Assembly: GCF_001625195.1 (NCBI RefSeq)
Contig: NC_054391.1
Span: forward strand, 2,511,390 to 2,575,389
Direction of reading: 5' to 3'
DNA from: Drechmeria coniospora
Taxonomy: Eukaryota > Ascomycota > Sordariomycetes > Hypocreales > Ophiocordycipitaceae
Length of the DNA: 64,000 nt
Below are positions 1 to 12,812 of the stretch, one piece after another. Position 1 is the stretch's first letter, and each line of letters begins with the position of its first letter. A model generated the notes under the pieces. It saw only the letters and a list, made by a program, of their open reading frames with translations. It ran no database searches and was not told where the DNA came from. Made by a program: the position numbers and the translations under genes.

Positions 1-34
1 TAGTTCTATATAAGAGAAGTAGTAGTGTAATATA

Positions 35-430
35 TGTTACGATGCTGACTAGCAGGAAGGCAGTATGTGCAAAGACTGTAGAATTTTCGAACTAAGGAGG
101 AAGAAAAGAGAAAGAAAACAGTAAGTGCGGAGAGGAAGGGCTATATATATAGGTGGTCTGCGAATTACGTAATGAAGAGTATAGGGTAGGCTAGGAAGAG
201 AGTGTTATGGAGTTACTAGTACTACCAGTATCTAGTGGTCGGAAATAGTTGTTAAGAAACCTACGGAACACTAACTTAAGGTACGAGGCATTGGAGTACT
301 TATACTCTAATGCCTGCTTAGTTATAGGATACGAGTTACGTGCGGTAGCGCGTGGCTCTATCCTAGGACATAGCTCTATTAGGCAAAGCCTAATATTATA
401 ACAGAGAGTACGATATACGATATCGTTACA
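35..430 (-). mobile_element. Solo LTR, family B (191-bp type), split by a younger solo LTR
   Basis: Inverted copy of the 191-bp LTR found at 799-989 and 1126-1316. It is interrupted by a 201-bp LTR plus its target duplication (203-408). Without the insert it is 190 bp. It is flanked by ATATA on both sides (30-34 and 431-435), which fits a 5-bp target duplication, although the flank is AT-rich so chance is possible. Compared with the other two copies it has many extra C-to-T/G-to-A changes, consistent with RIP. Confidence 0.75.
203..403. mobile_element. Solo LTR of the 201-bp chromovirus family (family A)
   Basis: It is 201 bp long, begins TGTTATGG and ends ATAACA, and is nearly identical to the two LTRs of the full-length element at 37757-44535. 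It is flanked by a perfect 5-bp target duplication GAGAG (198-202 and 404-408). No internal region is present, so it is a solo LTR left by LTR-LTR recombination. It sits inside the older family B LTR. Confidence 0.9.
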
Positions 431-549
431 ATATATATATATATATGCACACCTCGATTAGTAAAATAGACTTTACTCAGATTAGTAGTCTAGCCACTTT
501 AAATATTAGTAAGCAAACCAATCATCTATTAATACAAGTTAGGCTGTAC

Positions 550-722
550 TGTTATGGTATCGGGCTTAGTGTTAAGGAGTTACTAGGCAACTGCTTTAGA
601 GCTCTTAATGATTATTAAAAGACTTGAAGGAGGGAAAACTACTTGACAACTAGGGCTTTTAGTTGTATGCGTTCGTCCTAGTAGGTCCCTTGGTTCCTTC
701 CGTTCTCCTATATCGGGCTAAG
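550..722 (+). mobile_element. Truncated copy of the palindromic TGTTATGG...CCATAACA element (family C)
   Basis: It starts with the same 20 bp as the element at 723, then skips most of the left inverted repeat and continues with the shared core (matching about 995-1125). It ends in the right inverted repeat without its last 15 or so bases. It abuts the next copy directly at 723. Confidence 0.6.
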
Positions 723-798
723 TGTTATGGTATCGGGCTTAGCCCGATATAGGAGAACGGAGGGAACCAACCTTGGACCCACTAGGACGAACGCATAC

Positions 799-989
799 TG
801 TAACGATATCGTATATCGTATTCTCTTCCTAGCCTACCCTACACCTTCCATTACGTAACGCGCGGACCGTCTGGGTATATAGGCCGTTCCTCGCCGCCCT
901 TGTTGTTTTCTGTCCCTTTTCTTCCTCCTCAGTTCGAAAATTCTATAGTCTTTGCGCATACTGCCTTCCTGCTAGTCAGCTTCGTGACA
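799..989 (+). mobile_element. Solo LTR, family B
   Basis: 191 bp, TGTAACG...GTGACA. Contains a TATATAGG box followed by a pyrimidine-rich stretch, as in a promoter-bearing LTR. Flanks CATAC (794-798) and AATAC (990-994) form a 5-bp target duplication with one mismatch. Closely matches 1126-1316, with most differences of CpA/TpA type. Confidence 0.8.
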
Positions 990-1125
990 AATACCTGTTA
1001 CGGAGTCGCTAGGCGACTGCTCTAGGACTCTCAATGATGTTTATTAAAAGACTTAAAGGAGGGAAAACTACTTGACAACTAGGGCTTCTAGTTGTGTGCG
1101 TTCCTCCTAGTGGGTCCCTTGGTTC

Positions 1126-1316
1126 TGTGACGATATCGTATGTCGTATTCTCTTCCTAGCCTACCCTACACCCTCCATCACGTGACGCGCGGACCGTCTG
1201 GGTATATAGGCCGTTCCTCGCCGCCCTTGCTGTTTTCTGTCTCTTTTCTTCCTCCTTAGTTCGAAAATTCTACAGTCTTTGCGCATACTGCCTTCCTGCT
1301 AGTCAGCCTCGTGACA
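1126..1316 (+). mobile_element. Solo LTR, family B, with perfect target duplication
   Basis: 191 bp, TGTGACG...GTGACA, flanked by GGTTC on both sides (1121-1125 and 1317-1321). It interrupts the right inverted repeat of the family C element, so it inserted later. It is the least RIP-mutated of the three family B copies. Confidence 0.85.
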
Positions 1317-1639
1317 GGTTCCCTTCGTTCTCCTATATCGGGCTAAGCCCGATACCATAACACCAGTAGTTTAATACTACAGTATGTATATTTAGAAGAC
1401 AAGATATAAAACTAAATTAAAGAAGAACGTTAAGTAGCCTTGGTTTAGACATTCTTAAGATATTGTAGAGCTGCTTTTCTTCCATAATCTAGAGGTCTTA
1501 AATACACTTTTGCGGCTTCTCTACATATACACACTATGTTTTAAAGGAAATGCTAGGATTAGTAAAGCAGAGGTATTCTGCCTTGGCAGTTCAAGAGGGG
1601 GGATTTCTAAGAATTCTTTAGAGATATTACAGCTAATAT

Positions 1640-3740
1640 AATAACTACACACATATATATAGTATGCAGAGTCGGGCTTTGTACGGAGTCATCTGGGGTC
1701 GTTGCTCATTTTGCTGCTGCCTTGATTGGGTTCAGCGTTCATGAGCGGTAATGCCTAACGCTAGCCAACACTAGTAATTGTTGAAGTAATGGGGAAACGA
1801 GCATGCACTAATACTTGTACGAACTACTTGTACTGTACAATGTACTGTAGGTGTAGGTATCCGAACTCCGTACAAGTAAACAATTGTTGTAGTGCAGCTC
1901 CGACTTGCTGTGGCAAGCAGGCAAATTAAGGGGCTTAAGCCAGCATTGAACGCACCTTGCATAGCACGAGTACAGTACTACTGAAAGGTGGTCTGGTTAT
2001 TCGTGATATTAAATAAGTTGATGTACTCCGTACTTAGATGTACTTTGTACAGGGTACCTGTACGGAGAATTAATGCATGTACGGAGTACATGTGCAGTAT
2101 ATAATGGCAAGAATGCTATAAACGCAATGTACGAGTAATACTTAAGTCGGACCTGGTGTCTTGGTTGAGATCTTGTTGGCGATTGTTATATTAAGAGAAG
2201 TTTGGAGCGGGCGAGTGGTTGGCTCCGGCTCTCGAGCGGCTCTGCAAAGAAAACGGGCGCTTGAGCATGGGAATAGCAACATTTCGTGAGGGTTGCTCGA
2301 CCCACAGGATAATAGTTTAACACGTGTAGCCCTTATGTACCTGTAGAAGTACATGTACACCGTTAGTGGACGAGAGTTGCAAGCATTATTAGCCACTACT
2401 ACGAAGGAAGGACGGAGTACTGTACTTTGCACTAAGTATACTGCACAAAGTGTACTCCGTACTATGCCAGGAACCTGCTTGATGTGCTGTACTCCGTACT
2501 GTACTTAAGTACAGTACGTGTAAAATAAGTGCTTAGAACATATAATACTGCGTACCGTAAGTTCTAATGAAGGCACGTGCTAATGTACAATTTGTATATC
2601 CGTACAGTAATAGTGCGAATATATTCGGGAGGGGTTAGTGCTCAAGAGGTGCCTTTCAAATATTACGGTTCCATTCTTTGCAGCACATACCTAGGCAGTA
2701 CCTACAAGTATTTGAAATACAGTAAGGGATTTTTGTAGGAGATGCTGTTTGTATCTATTAAGTTTGATTTCTTAATACCGTCTAGTGATTTGCGGACGAC
2801 GAGCACACTGGTAGCTACCAAGCAAGTAGTGATGGCCCACGAGAACAGTATCGGCGGATGGCTGAGATTTGGTTGGCTACTTGTGGGACAGTGCATGCAC
2901 ACTGTAATCACGGAGTACGGGGTACATGTACAGTACAAGTACTTACTGTACTGCAAGTACGGAGTAATACGCAGAAGGGTGTTTCCGCGCTAAGGCTGGC
3001 CTTGGCTCGCACTGACCACTGCTACAGCCCTACTTAGTTAGCACCAACACACGTAAGTACAGTACAATTACAAGTAATACATGTGCTGTAAGTACTCCGT
3101 ACACTTGCTCGAACGAGTTGCCAAGTACAGTACACCGCGGTGCTCCAAATAAGTACTGCAATTACTACTGTGGAGGAGATATTTACAGTACTTCCATGGG
3201 ATTTCACGCCGAGGTACACCTAAGTATGCATGTGCAAGTATTTACGTGTACTCCGTACTTCTACCGGTAATACGACGGGGGGCACTTGTTTGTACACTGG
3301 TACTGTACAGTCCTGTCGGTACTCCGTACATGCAGTACGGATTAGTACATGTACACGACTACCTACTAACAGAGTACGGAGTACTCCGTACAAGTACTCC
3401 GTAAGTACAAGTACTCTATTACCGTACCAGTAGGTGGTTGTCACGTATTACTATTAATATTCCGTACAGTACAAGTACTTTGCCAAGTACATGTACTTGT
3501 ACGGAGTACTTACTACTTATGCTTTTCAGGTACCCTAGTAACAGCATCTCAGTACCTGCACTTCCGCACTCCGTACTCCCTACTTGTACTTGTACTTGCT
3601 AATATTCGCTCCATCACCTTGTGGTTCCCAAGTTCTGCCGGCATCGTTCCGGACCAACGAGCACAAAGGATGTATTCAGGACTCTGTACTCCGTACGGAG
3701 TACACATACACAACTAAGTACGGAGCACATGTGCAGTATT
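1640..3740. other. Gene-free zone rich in GTAC palindromic words
   Basis: No supported gene. The stretch is dense in short words such as GTACTCCGTAC, TACGGAGTAC, AAGTACTT and TACAGTA on both strands. It includes an 18-bp perfect palindrome GTACGGAGTACTCCGTAC at 3374-3391. Short open frames here are made of these words and have no recognisable protein features. Confidence 0.7.
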
Positions 3741-4257
3741 ACTTGAGGCACCCTAGTCGCCGCCGCCTCCTCCCCCCCTTCTCCGTCTGCATACAGCCAA
3801 AAGTCCAGGAGGCCAGAAACCAAACGACTGGAGACCGGCGACCCTGCGAATTGTTCAAGAGACCAACCACAGACAAGCAGAGAAAAGGTTGACGACGGAT
3901 CGACCGCAGCAGCCTGCATTTATTACCACCAGCTCAACCTTGCTTGCCTGCCTCCCCAGCTGAGCGCCCCGACCTGGGACTCGTCCAAACCTGGCTTGGT
4001 TGAATGCCATCATTTCGCTTGCTGTGCCAGTCTGATCCGCCGCCGCCGCCACCCGCCCCCGTCCTCGTGCCCAACAGTGCACCATCGCTGGTTCTGTCCG
4101 ATCTTCGTCCCAATTCCTTCAACCATCGAACACATCAGCGCGAAGGCCGCCCCCGTCTCCTCTCCTTGACTCCCCCTTCAGCTCAAACCACCGATTTTCC
4201 TTGGCTCGTCAACCTGGCGTCTCAGTCGCCTGCCGCCCTCGCCTTCGTCTTGCCGCC

Positions 4258-4291
4258 GCACCCGCACCCGCACCCGCACCCGCACCCGCAC
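4258..4291 (+). repeat. Hexanucleotide microsatellite (CACCCG)n
   Basis: About 5.5 copies of a 6-bp GCACCC unit lie in the GC-rich region upstream of the phosphatase gene, probably in its promoter or 5' leader. Confidence 0.8.
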
Positions 4292-4509
4292 CAGCTCGTG
4301 TTGCACTGGCAAAGACAGGCTCGGCCGACCGCCCGAATTCGGGGTTTCGCACCTCACCGACAACCTTCGTTCATTCAATTGCCGACCCCCATTCGTCTCT
4401 GCCCCAGCCTGAGACACGCCCTCCCCTATTGATAAGCTGCCCTCGAGCGGGTCGCTGGCTGTTGACAGTGCCACGGGGCAGGCCGTTCTGGAGTCGTATG
4501 CGATTCAAG

Positions 4510-4791
4510 GTAAGCTGAAGCTTCTTTGCGCGGACCCTCCTGCACCATCTCCAATCCACCCCTATCGACAGACGCATTCCAATTCGGCGTGACGTTGGCG
4601 AGACTCATTCCTTAAAGGAAGGCGTAAGTGCTCTCGCGCCGTCTGCAAGTGCTGGTTGATACCATGCTTCGGTGCCACCACCATAGCCGGCCTGAATGCT
4701 TGTCGCATTTGGTGTCCAACCTACCCTCGATTCATGACCTTGGCTCTGCTGCAGTATAAGCTACTGACCAGTCCCTCGTCCTCGTCTCTAG
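4510..4791 (+). other. Probable 5'-UTR intron of the Psr1-like gene
   Basis: A strong donor (CAAG/GTAAGC) at 4510 and an acceptor (CTCTAG) ending at 4791 lie just upstream of the ATG at 4797 (context CTACCATGA). Splicing would remove upstream ATGs, including an in-frame one further 5'. This is why I place the start at 4797. Inferred from splice consensus only. Confidence 0.5.
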
Positions 4792-4796
4792 CTACC

Positions 4797-6444
4797 ATGA
4801 CCGAGACTGTTGTGCCGCAAAACCCAGCGGCCAAACGTCAGCCTGAGAAGGGCACGGGGCAATTCGACATGAGTGGGAAGGAGAGCCATCAGCTGCCACC
4901 AGAAGAAAACGGCGGCTCCAAAAGTGTCGGGGACCTCCTCAAGGTCCCGTCAAGATCCTCATCACAACAAGGGAACCGCCAGTCATTGACGACGCCCACC
5001 GGCCTCAGTGGTGTCACCGTCACTGAACATCGTAGCAGCATCAGCGGAAGGTCCAAAGAATCCAAGGGTAGCATTGCGGGCACGCACCGCAACGGCAGTG
5101 CCTCCAGTAACCGAACTGGCGGCGACAGCGAACTGGGAAACACACTTGACAATTCTCAGCCCAGCTCGCCATCTACGAGTGAGCAAAAAAAGAGGACGAA
5201 GCGCAGCCGCCTGCTGTCCTTCTTGCGCTGTTGTGGTGTTCCCGACACGGCGACCACGGTTGAGGAAGGGGTTAGCCAAAACGTGCAAAAAGTCGAAAGG
5301 CTACCTCGGCGTCCAGCCACCGCCAGGGCCTTTGCCCCAGCGGCGGCTCAGGATCAGCACGCTGTGAAGCAACCCGCCGACCAAGAGTTACCGCAAGATA
5401 CTGCCAACCAAGAAATCGACATAGATTGCCACCATCCGTCTAATAGTGGCCAACAGGAAGCAAACACAGAAGCGGAGCGCTTGAAGAACGACTCCAGTCA
5501 ACCTCCTCCCCCAACTGTCACCGTCGAACCCCCCGGACCCGAGTCTGCGGAAACCGAGTCTCGGCACAGTGACAGACCAGTTGGAGGTGCCGAAGACGTC
5601 GGCATGCAAGACGGACACTTGGAAGGACCTCGAGAGACTTCTGCCGATTACGAGACCGAGGAATCCCGGCAAAAGGCCGCACCTCTACCTCCGCCTCCAC
5701 CTGGACCGAACCCATTCATCGTCTCGTCGGTGCCTCATCCCGCCGAGCTTGCTTCAGCAGCCCAAGAAATTCCAAACAGCCTCTTGCCTCCCGTTGCTCT
5801 CCAGCACAAGGGCAGAAAGTGCCTGGTCCTGGATTTGGATGAAACCTTGGTCCATAGCTCCTTCAAAGTACGTGTTTGGCTCCCCTGCTACAGTGCCCAA
5901 CCCCAGCTCACACGCCCTGCAGATCTTGCATCAAGCGGACTTCACGATACCTGTTGAAATTGAAGGCAACTACCACAACGTCTACGTCATCAAGCGTCCC
6001 GGTGTGGACGAGTTCATGAAGAGGGTCGGTGAACTGTACGAGGTCGTCGTGTTCACGGCCTCCGTCTCGAAGGTTAGCCTTGGATTAGTCCGCCCTCCCC
6101 TTGCCACGGCGCAATGCCTGACTTGAGTGCAGTATGGCGACCCATTGTTGGATCAACTTGACATCCACAACGTCATTCATCACAGGCTTTTCCGCGAGAG
6201 CTGTTACAATCACCAAGGAAACTATGTCAAGGATCTCTCGCAGATCGGGCGCGACCTCAAGGACACCATCATTATTGACAACTCGCCCACTTCTTACATC
6301 TTTCACCCACAGCACGCCGTCCCCATAAGCAGCTGGTTTTCGGACGCTCACGACAACGAGCTGCTGGATCTAATCCCTGTTCTCGAAGATCTCGCGGGCC
6401 CCAACGTTTCCGATGTCAGCCTTGTGCTCGACGTAACCCTCTGA
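4797..6444 (+). CDS. PSR1: Psr1-type plasma-membrane HAD phosphatase (NIF/SCP family)
   Basis: Exons 4797-5867, 5923-6072 and 6133-6444 give 510 aa. Residues 1-340 are low-complexity and polar. A Cys pair in an LSFLRCCG context (near residue 143) looks like a palmitoylation site, comparable to the N-terminal Cys pair that anchors yeast Psr1/Psr2 at the membrane. The C-terminal 170 residues are the FCP/SCP phosphatase domain: DLDETLVHS nucleophile motif (D346, D348), the [10 protein letters not shown] and VVVFTASVS stretches, and the second acidic motif IIIDNSP (D456). The family removes phosphate from Ser/Thr, and yeast Psr1 acts in the sodium-stress response with Whi2. The long disordered N-terminus is usual for filamentous fungi. 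Related Nem1 proteins carry transmembrane helices, which I do not see here. Confidence 0.88.
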
Positions 6445-7063
6445 AGGATACCGCCAGCATGCCCTCTTTTTTTAAATTCGTCCGAGAGATTCCAGTCAGA
6501 GCACCTCCGATTTGCACTTATATTCGACATTGCAGATGGCGTTCGGTTAAAATCTCTCGTTCCCTGATGTAGATGTACACTGTACTACAGCCATACATAA
6601 TTGGCATCGACGGGGGAGGAGACCTTTTCTCGATGACCTCTACTAGTTGCCCCTTGGTGTTCAACCAGCGATGGGGTGGTGGGTATTAGTGGAAAGGCCG
6701 GATGTTGGCAGGGCCGTCCAGACACGGCTCGGGCACACCTTGGAATGCCGGAAGGGAAATTTTTGAGCGGGTAAATGCGGGGAGAACGGGAAATGGCCAT
6801 GGGAAGGAAATCGAGTCATCCCGCTCTCGGACACAGATGCTGACGTGGTTTGAACTTGGCTGCGTGCGCGTTCAAGACGACCCGCGAGCGTTCGAGAACG
6901 GTCTGCACCGCGACACGGTATCGACCCGCGAGAATGCGAGCGGGCAGGTGGCATATCATTAGAGCTCGCGCAGACAACTCGGGAGTTCCGTTTCGGTTTG
7001 TTCCCGTTTGTCAACCGAGTGCTTTCTATCTTGACTTTCTTGAATGGTGAATACATCAAGCGT

Positions 7064-7081
7064 GGGGGGGGGGGGGGGGGG
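7064..7081 (+). repeat. 18-base G homopolymer
   Basis: Uninterrupted run of 18 G in the intergenic region between the phosphatase and Sec61 beta genes. Its length is prone to sequencing error. Confidence 0.9.
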
Positions 7082-7581
7082 TGTCTGTCTGCCTTGGCCG
7101 GCCCCAGCTGCGCGCATCCAGCTCGGGTAGTCTCAACCTGAGGGTTACTGGTTGATAATTGGCTTTTCCTGATGTAGATGTACTGTACTACACAAGAAAG
7201 CAGCAGATCATGTCGAAAGAACTCAAAAGCCTGCTGAGATATTACGTCAAATGGCACAATTTTGCAAAGACGAAGTACGGGGTATGAATTAATATAATAC
7301 AATGGCGATGGCGGGCACCTGCAACTTGACCTACAGCACTCCCTATAGCACGAGGAGGCGGCCTTAGCCACCCTAGGCATCGAATGTTAGCGTGGCGGAG
7401 AATCGTTTCGCCGCCAGCTTCTGGTGAATGTGGCCTTAACTTTAGGCAGGACTCCATCGGTAAGTACCTACCATCATCGATCTCATCACTGTGCATCCGG
7501 AGCTCAATCGCACGCTTAACTCTGGAATCTTGCCGTGATTTCCATAGTCCATTCGTTTCTACTCGGATCGTCCCTTCGACC

Positions 7582-8247
7582 ATGGTACGTACGAGTGTTT
7601 GGTCCCCTCAACTACAGGCGATGCATCGTGATCGATACTTGCATAGCTAGCTTGTCAACAGTTCGACCCTGTGGCTGTATCAATTCAGCACACCCGGCTT
7701 TTGAGCTGCACCTACGTTTGAGAGATTATCCTGACACGATTTGGTCTCTAGTCTTCTCCACGTCCCTCTTCCCCCGACAACGCCGCAGCAGCTGCCAGCG
7801 GTGCCAGCGTGGCCCGGCCTTCCTCCCCGACGCCACCTGGTGGTGCCCGAACGGCGATTAGACGACGCGCTGCTGCCGACCAAAAGGAAAAGATTGCCAA
7901 TGCCCGGCCGACAAGTACAAGAGCTGCTGGTGCTGGGGGCTCTAGTAGCACAATGCTGAGTACGAGTCTCCGACTGAAAGCAAGATACGAGCGCCGAGAC
8001 GGTGTATCGGACCTTGTCTGTTGTCTCCATGGAGCTTGAAAAATTAACAGTTATACAGGGCTCTACACTGACGAGTCGCCTGGCCTGAAGGTCGACCCCG
8101 TTATTGTACTGGTGCTGTCTCTTGTCTTCATCTTTAGCGTCGTTGCCCTACATAGTGAGTAGCTGACCCTGATGCTGCTTAGCAACCGCAGACTTCTAAC
8201 TAGCTGCTTCAGTCATTGCCAAAGTCACTCGACGATTCTCAAGCTAG
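7582..8247 (+). CDS. SBH1: Sec61 beta subunit of the ER protein translocon
   Basis: Exons 7582-7584 (ATG only), 7752-7959, 8059-8154 and 8213-8247 give 113 aa. The N-terminal 70 residues are polar and Ser/Pro/Ala-rich and include the conserved segment TAIRRRAAADQKEKIANARP. Next comes the signature LYTDESPGLKVDPVIVLV, a single C-terminal transmembrane helix (LVLSLVFIFSVVALHIIA) and a short basic tail VTRRFSS. This is the tail-anchored beta subunit of the heterotrimeric Sec61 channel. The first coding exon is just the start codon: the donor GTACGT follows ATG directly, and reading resumes in frame at 7752 with SSPRPSSP. The acceptor exons close in frame to TAG, which supports the model. Confidence 0.9.
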
Positions 8248-9155
8248 AAGAATCTCGGTGAGACTGGCGAGCGTCATGAAATACGGGCAGCCTTGTGATG
8301 CCTCTCACGGCCCCCGACTTGTCTCTGTTGTCGGGACGGGTGCCATACGTATCTCAGTTGACTTCGAGTCTGTACCCAGTCAAAATGGAGTGGTGAAGCG
8401 TGGCATGTTTTGTATTATACTCTACGCATCCAAAATTTCCAATCCAGCGTTCTGGCTCGTCGATGCGGGACAATGGTTTGGCTCTCAGTGACAATGTATT
8501 GCGGCAATGTTCGCCGATTTGCTAATGTCCATTTTTGGGGGGGGATAAGAGCACGCATCCGCTCCAATGCGGACGAGACTTGATGAGCTGTTCTGAGTAT
8601 GCCGATATATGATGTCTTAGTGTGCTGACGTTGGACGAAGAGTGGCTGCCAAAACAATCAATACGTGGGATGCATGCTTGATCTCGTCTCGACTTTTACA
8701 CTAACTTCTACATGATTGTCACCGTAGTACAGTAACCGACCTCATCATTTGCTACATCATTCGATACGAATGAAGCCGTTTGTTGAACCCAGGGTTGATG
8801 GGAGTTCGCCTAGGGTGTGCCGGTGCTGGCTCGTGGTTGCGAGTCGATGGCTGTACAAGTTAAACACACTCGCCTCATACTCGATTACACATCACCGGAG
8901 CTACGTCCCTGCACAGTCTGGCAGATTCAGGTTCTTAAATTTCATGCTCAGGATGATCCAATGCTTCAATGATACGACTCGGTATTATGCGGCATTGATT
9001 TACATACGTCATCCGGGAGCTGCTGAGCCAAAGCTTTTTTCTCATAGAGCTGTCAAGAAGGTTCGACGGTCCGGTTTGAAACCAGAGCAACAATAAGGCT
9101 TCCAGTGGTGCTCATGTGAACAACATGCCATCCAACTGATTTATCGCCATATCAT

Positions 9156-10188
<1,033 letters not shown>

Positions 10189-10429
10189 TGTTCCACCGAG
10201 TTGAGCTTGAGGATCGAGGTACCGATTGAATGGCAACGGGGGATGTCTCGTCGCGTGAGGGGCCTAGCTAGGCCGGGAATGGTCACAGGACCTATGAAGT
10301 AGTAGGAAGAATGCTTGAGGGAGGAGAGCAAGAGGAGAGAGGGCAAGGGGGGAGACGCAGAGGGAGGGAGAGCAGAGCAAAGAGTGCGACTTTCCTGGTA
10401 CACCTGCTAGAATGCGTACACGGAGCAAT

Positions 10430-12090
10430 AATTATACGGGTACAAGTAGGTGTAAGTGCTGGTAGGGAGTACTTACAGTGCGGAGGACTGTAGAGGGGGC
10501 TGACATAAGTAGGCCCTTAGGTGAGCCGGGTGGGTACCACAATTTTCAGACCACAGGTACCCGGGCATAGTGTTTGCAGCGAATTACTCTGTAATACACC
10601 TGTAGGTGTATTGTAATTTATTGCCTGCAAACTCCTCGTCCACTAAGCAGATGCTCGCAAGTAATTGCATATTCAAGTGCTCCTACATGTAATTACTAGT
10701 CGGGAAGTACTTATGGAGTACAATGGATGAACATGCCTAAGGATGCCAGAAAGTGTACAGTGGTTGTATACCTGTACACGTACTGTACGGAGTACTCCGT
10801 ACGAAGTTCGAGTACAGTAAGTACATACAGTACTCATAAGTACTTACAAACTGAGTACTGTAAGTACCGTTACAATAAAGTACACAGTATGTATTAATCC
10901 GAGGGCGGATGCGCCAATACAGTATGCTACTTATACTCAGTATTACTTACACCTTTCAGATATTTTACTTGTTTCCGGTCCAGCCAAACTCGTCTCCCGC
11001 TCTGTCCACTCTCCGTATGCCTGTTGACACTACCGAAGCATAGAGAGATAAACGACTGTGATCCGGCATGTCTAGATGGGCATCCTTTGCCTCTACAGTA
11101 CCAATGCACATGTGCATGCGCGCATCATGAAAACTTGAATAAGTACTCAGTCGAAGCTTACGAGTCGACGAGGTCATCGCTTCCGCAATGAACAAGGCTG
11201 CGACTGGTGTTATTCCGCACCAAGATTGGTAATAGGGCACTCCTGCTCTACCTGGAGGAAATCCGGACCGATCAGGCAATCAGATAGGACATTGTAGCAC
11301 CGACTTGTTTCACTTTGCATTCCAGTCCTTTTCTTTTCGATCTGTGATGCCGACTCATCGACGGTGTCGCAACGGCTCGCGTCTCCAGCGAGTGATACAT
11401 AGCACTGGCAGGGAAATATTCTTCTTGATGCTTCGCTCTTTTGTTTGTTCATTTTGGTTCGTTTATTTTCGTTCTTCGAGAGAACGACGCGTCATGGTTG
11501 ATCTTGCAGTAATATTGTCACGCACCTAAGTATGTTCTTAAGTGCATGTACTGTAGGTACAGCACACATGTAACTTGATACACCGTACTCTGCAATTACA
11601 GATAATTACAAGTACTTACTAGTGTACTATAAGTACAGTAACTGGACATACAACTACTTGTACTTATACTTACTGTACTTGCCACAGGTCCTTGCTGTTA
11701 GTACAGTACAGATAAAGCATAGTACACAGTACACAGTACGTGTACTTGTACATTCAAGTACTTTCGTGCTGACGTACATGTATTGTACTGTTGTTCCTTC
11801 AGCAGGCCGCCTATCCGCAATTTAAGTACAGTAATACCTAAAACACAACCAGGCACCCACCTATCGATTAGCTTTGACGAATCCACCACAGTCCGTTCGT
11901 CGGCAGCACCCGGCCGCCCCCCGCGGGTCATCAAGCCTCCAGAGCTCTCCCAGCTCGCGCAATGCATCTGCTCAGCTCTGTACAACAGAGTAATAATGTA
12001 CGTATTGTTACGAGCAGAAGTACTTACAGTACATTGCACCTACATGTATTACTGTACGTTGCCGACTACGACGCATCGGCATAGGTACGA
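10430..12090. other. Gene-free zone with GTAC words
   Basis: No supported gene between adenylate kinase and the zinc-finger gene. It contains a second copy of the 18-bp palindrome GTACGGAGTACTCCGTAC (10785-10802) and many AGTACTTAC and GTACAGTA words. The part nearest 12100 is probably the promoter of the downstream gene. Confidence 0.6.
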
Positions 12091-12812
12091 GTGCACAACC
12101 CGTCCATCACTATAGCTCCGACTCGCTACTTTCTCTCCGCCCAAACATCGGATTCGAGGCAGGCTGACCCTCAACCAGACGATGAAGGATCAGCTTGGCG
12201 CCCTGCCCTGATGTCGGCTGCCCTTTCGCTTCATCGATACCATCTGCCCCCTCGGTTCTTCGTTCGTCTCGCTGCTGGGTTGCACGCGGCTCCCTCCTCC
12301 ACCCAGCACCCCCCTGGCTGCCCCGCAACCTGCTCATCGCCACACCTTTCTCCCTCCGAAGCGTGTATAATAAAAGAAGTGTGCAGCGAGTGTACTGCAT
12401 CCAGCTGGCCGCCCTCACTGCCATACGCCCACAAACCTCGGCTGGAACCGAAAACAAGGGGGGTGCGGGGGGCGGGGAAAGGCTCGCAGGCATTGACTAC
12501 GACTGTGTTCGCGCCTCCGCCGTCCTCCGCAAAATCAAGGAGGGAGGGGCGAGCACCCTTCGAGGTCGACCTCTATCTCGACGTCCGTCGATAAACTCGT
12601 GCTCGACTGCTTTTGTTTACGTTCCCACCTCGGCATCGTTGATCGTGTCTGGACTCCGGCCGTCTGTTGCAAGCGCCGCGGCCTCGGACCCCGGGGTAGA
12701 GGACGCAGGACCAAGACCCAAGCCCCCGGGCCCGCGGGTTGCAACCCCCAAGGCCGGAGCAATCCCTCTCCTTGCGGAGCCATGGCGACTTGAGCGAGCC
12801 GGAGCTGCTGCC

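Larger units (their letters stand above)
723..1362. mobile_element. Element with about 75-bp terminal inverted repeats, invaded by two solo LTRs (family C)
   Basis: The left end (723-798) and the right end (about 1095-1125 plus 1317-1362) are inverted copies with a few mismatches. The outermost 46 bp (723-768 against 1317-1362) differ at one base. Removing the two family B LTRs and their target duplications leaves about 248 bp without coding capacity, a MITE-like size. The ends read TG...CA and resemble the ends of the 201-bp LTR family, so an unusually palindromic LTR is the alternative. I found no convincing target duplication. Confidence 0.6.

Noticed and set aside
1771..3919. Numerous short ORFs in the GTAC-rich zone
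   Set aside because: Their residues (Tyr/Val/Leu/Thr/Ser) are just translations of the GTAC words; no splice structure or domains.
6661..7380. 239-codon minus-strand ORF between the phosphatase and Sec61 beta genes
   Set aside because: It runs through the 18-base homopolymer (poly-Pro), has no recognisable domain and has a random-looking composition.
8749..9096. 115-codon plus-strand ORF beyond Sec61 beta
   Set aside because: No true ATG at its start, no domain, and it lies in the 3' flank between convergent genes.
12195..12812. 206-codon N-terminal extension of the C2H2 protein
   Set aside because: Low-complexity, Cys/Arg/Pro-rich and typical of translated leader. The downstream ATG is followed by more protein-like sequence. 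Kept only as an alternative.
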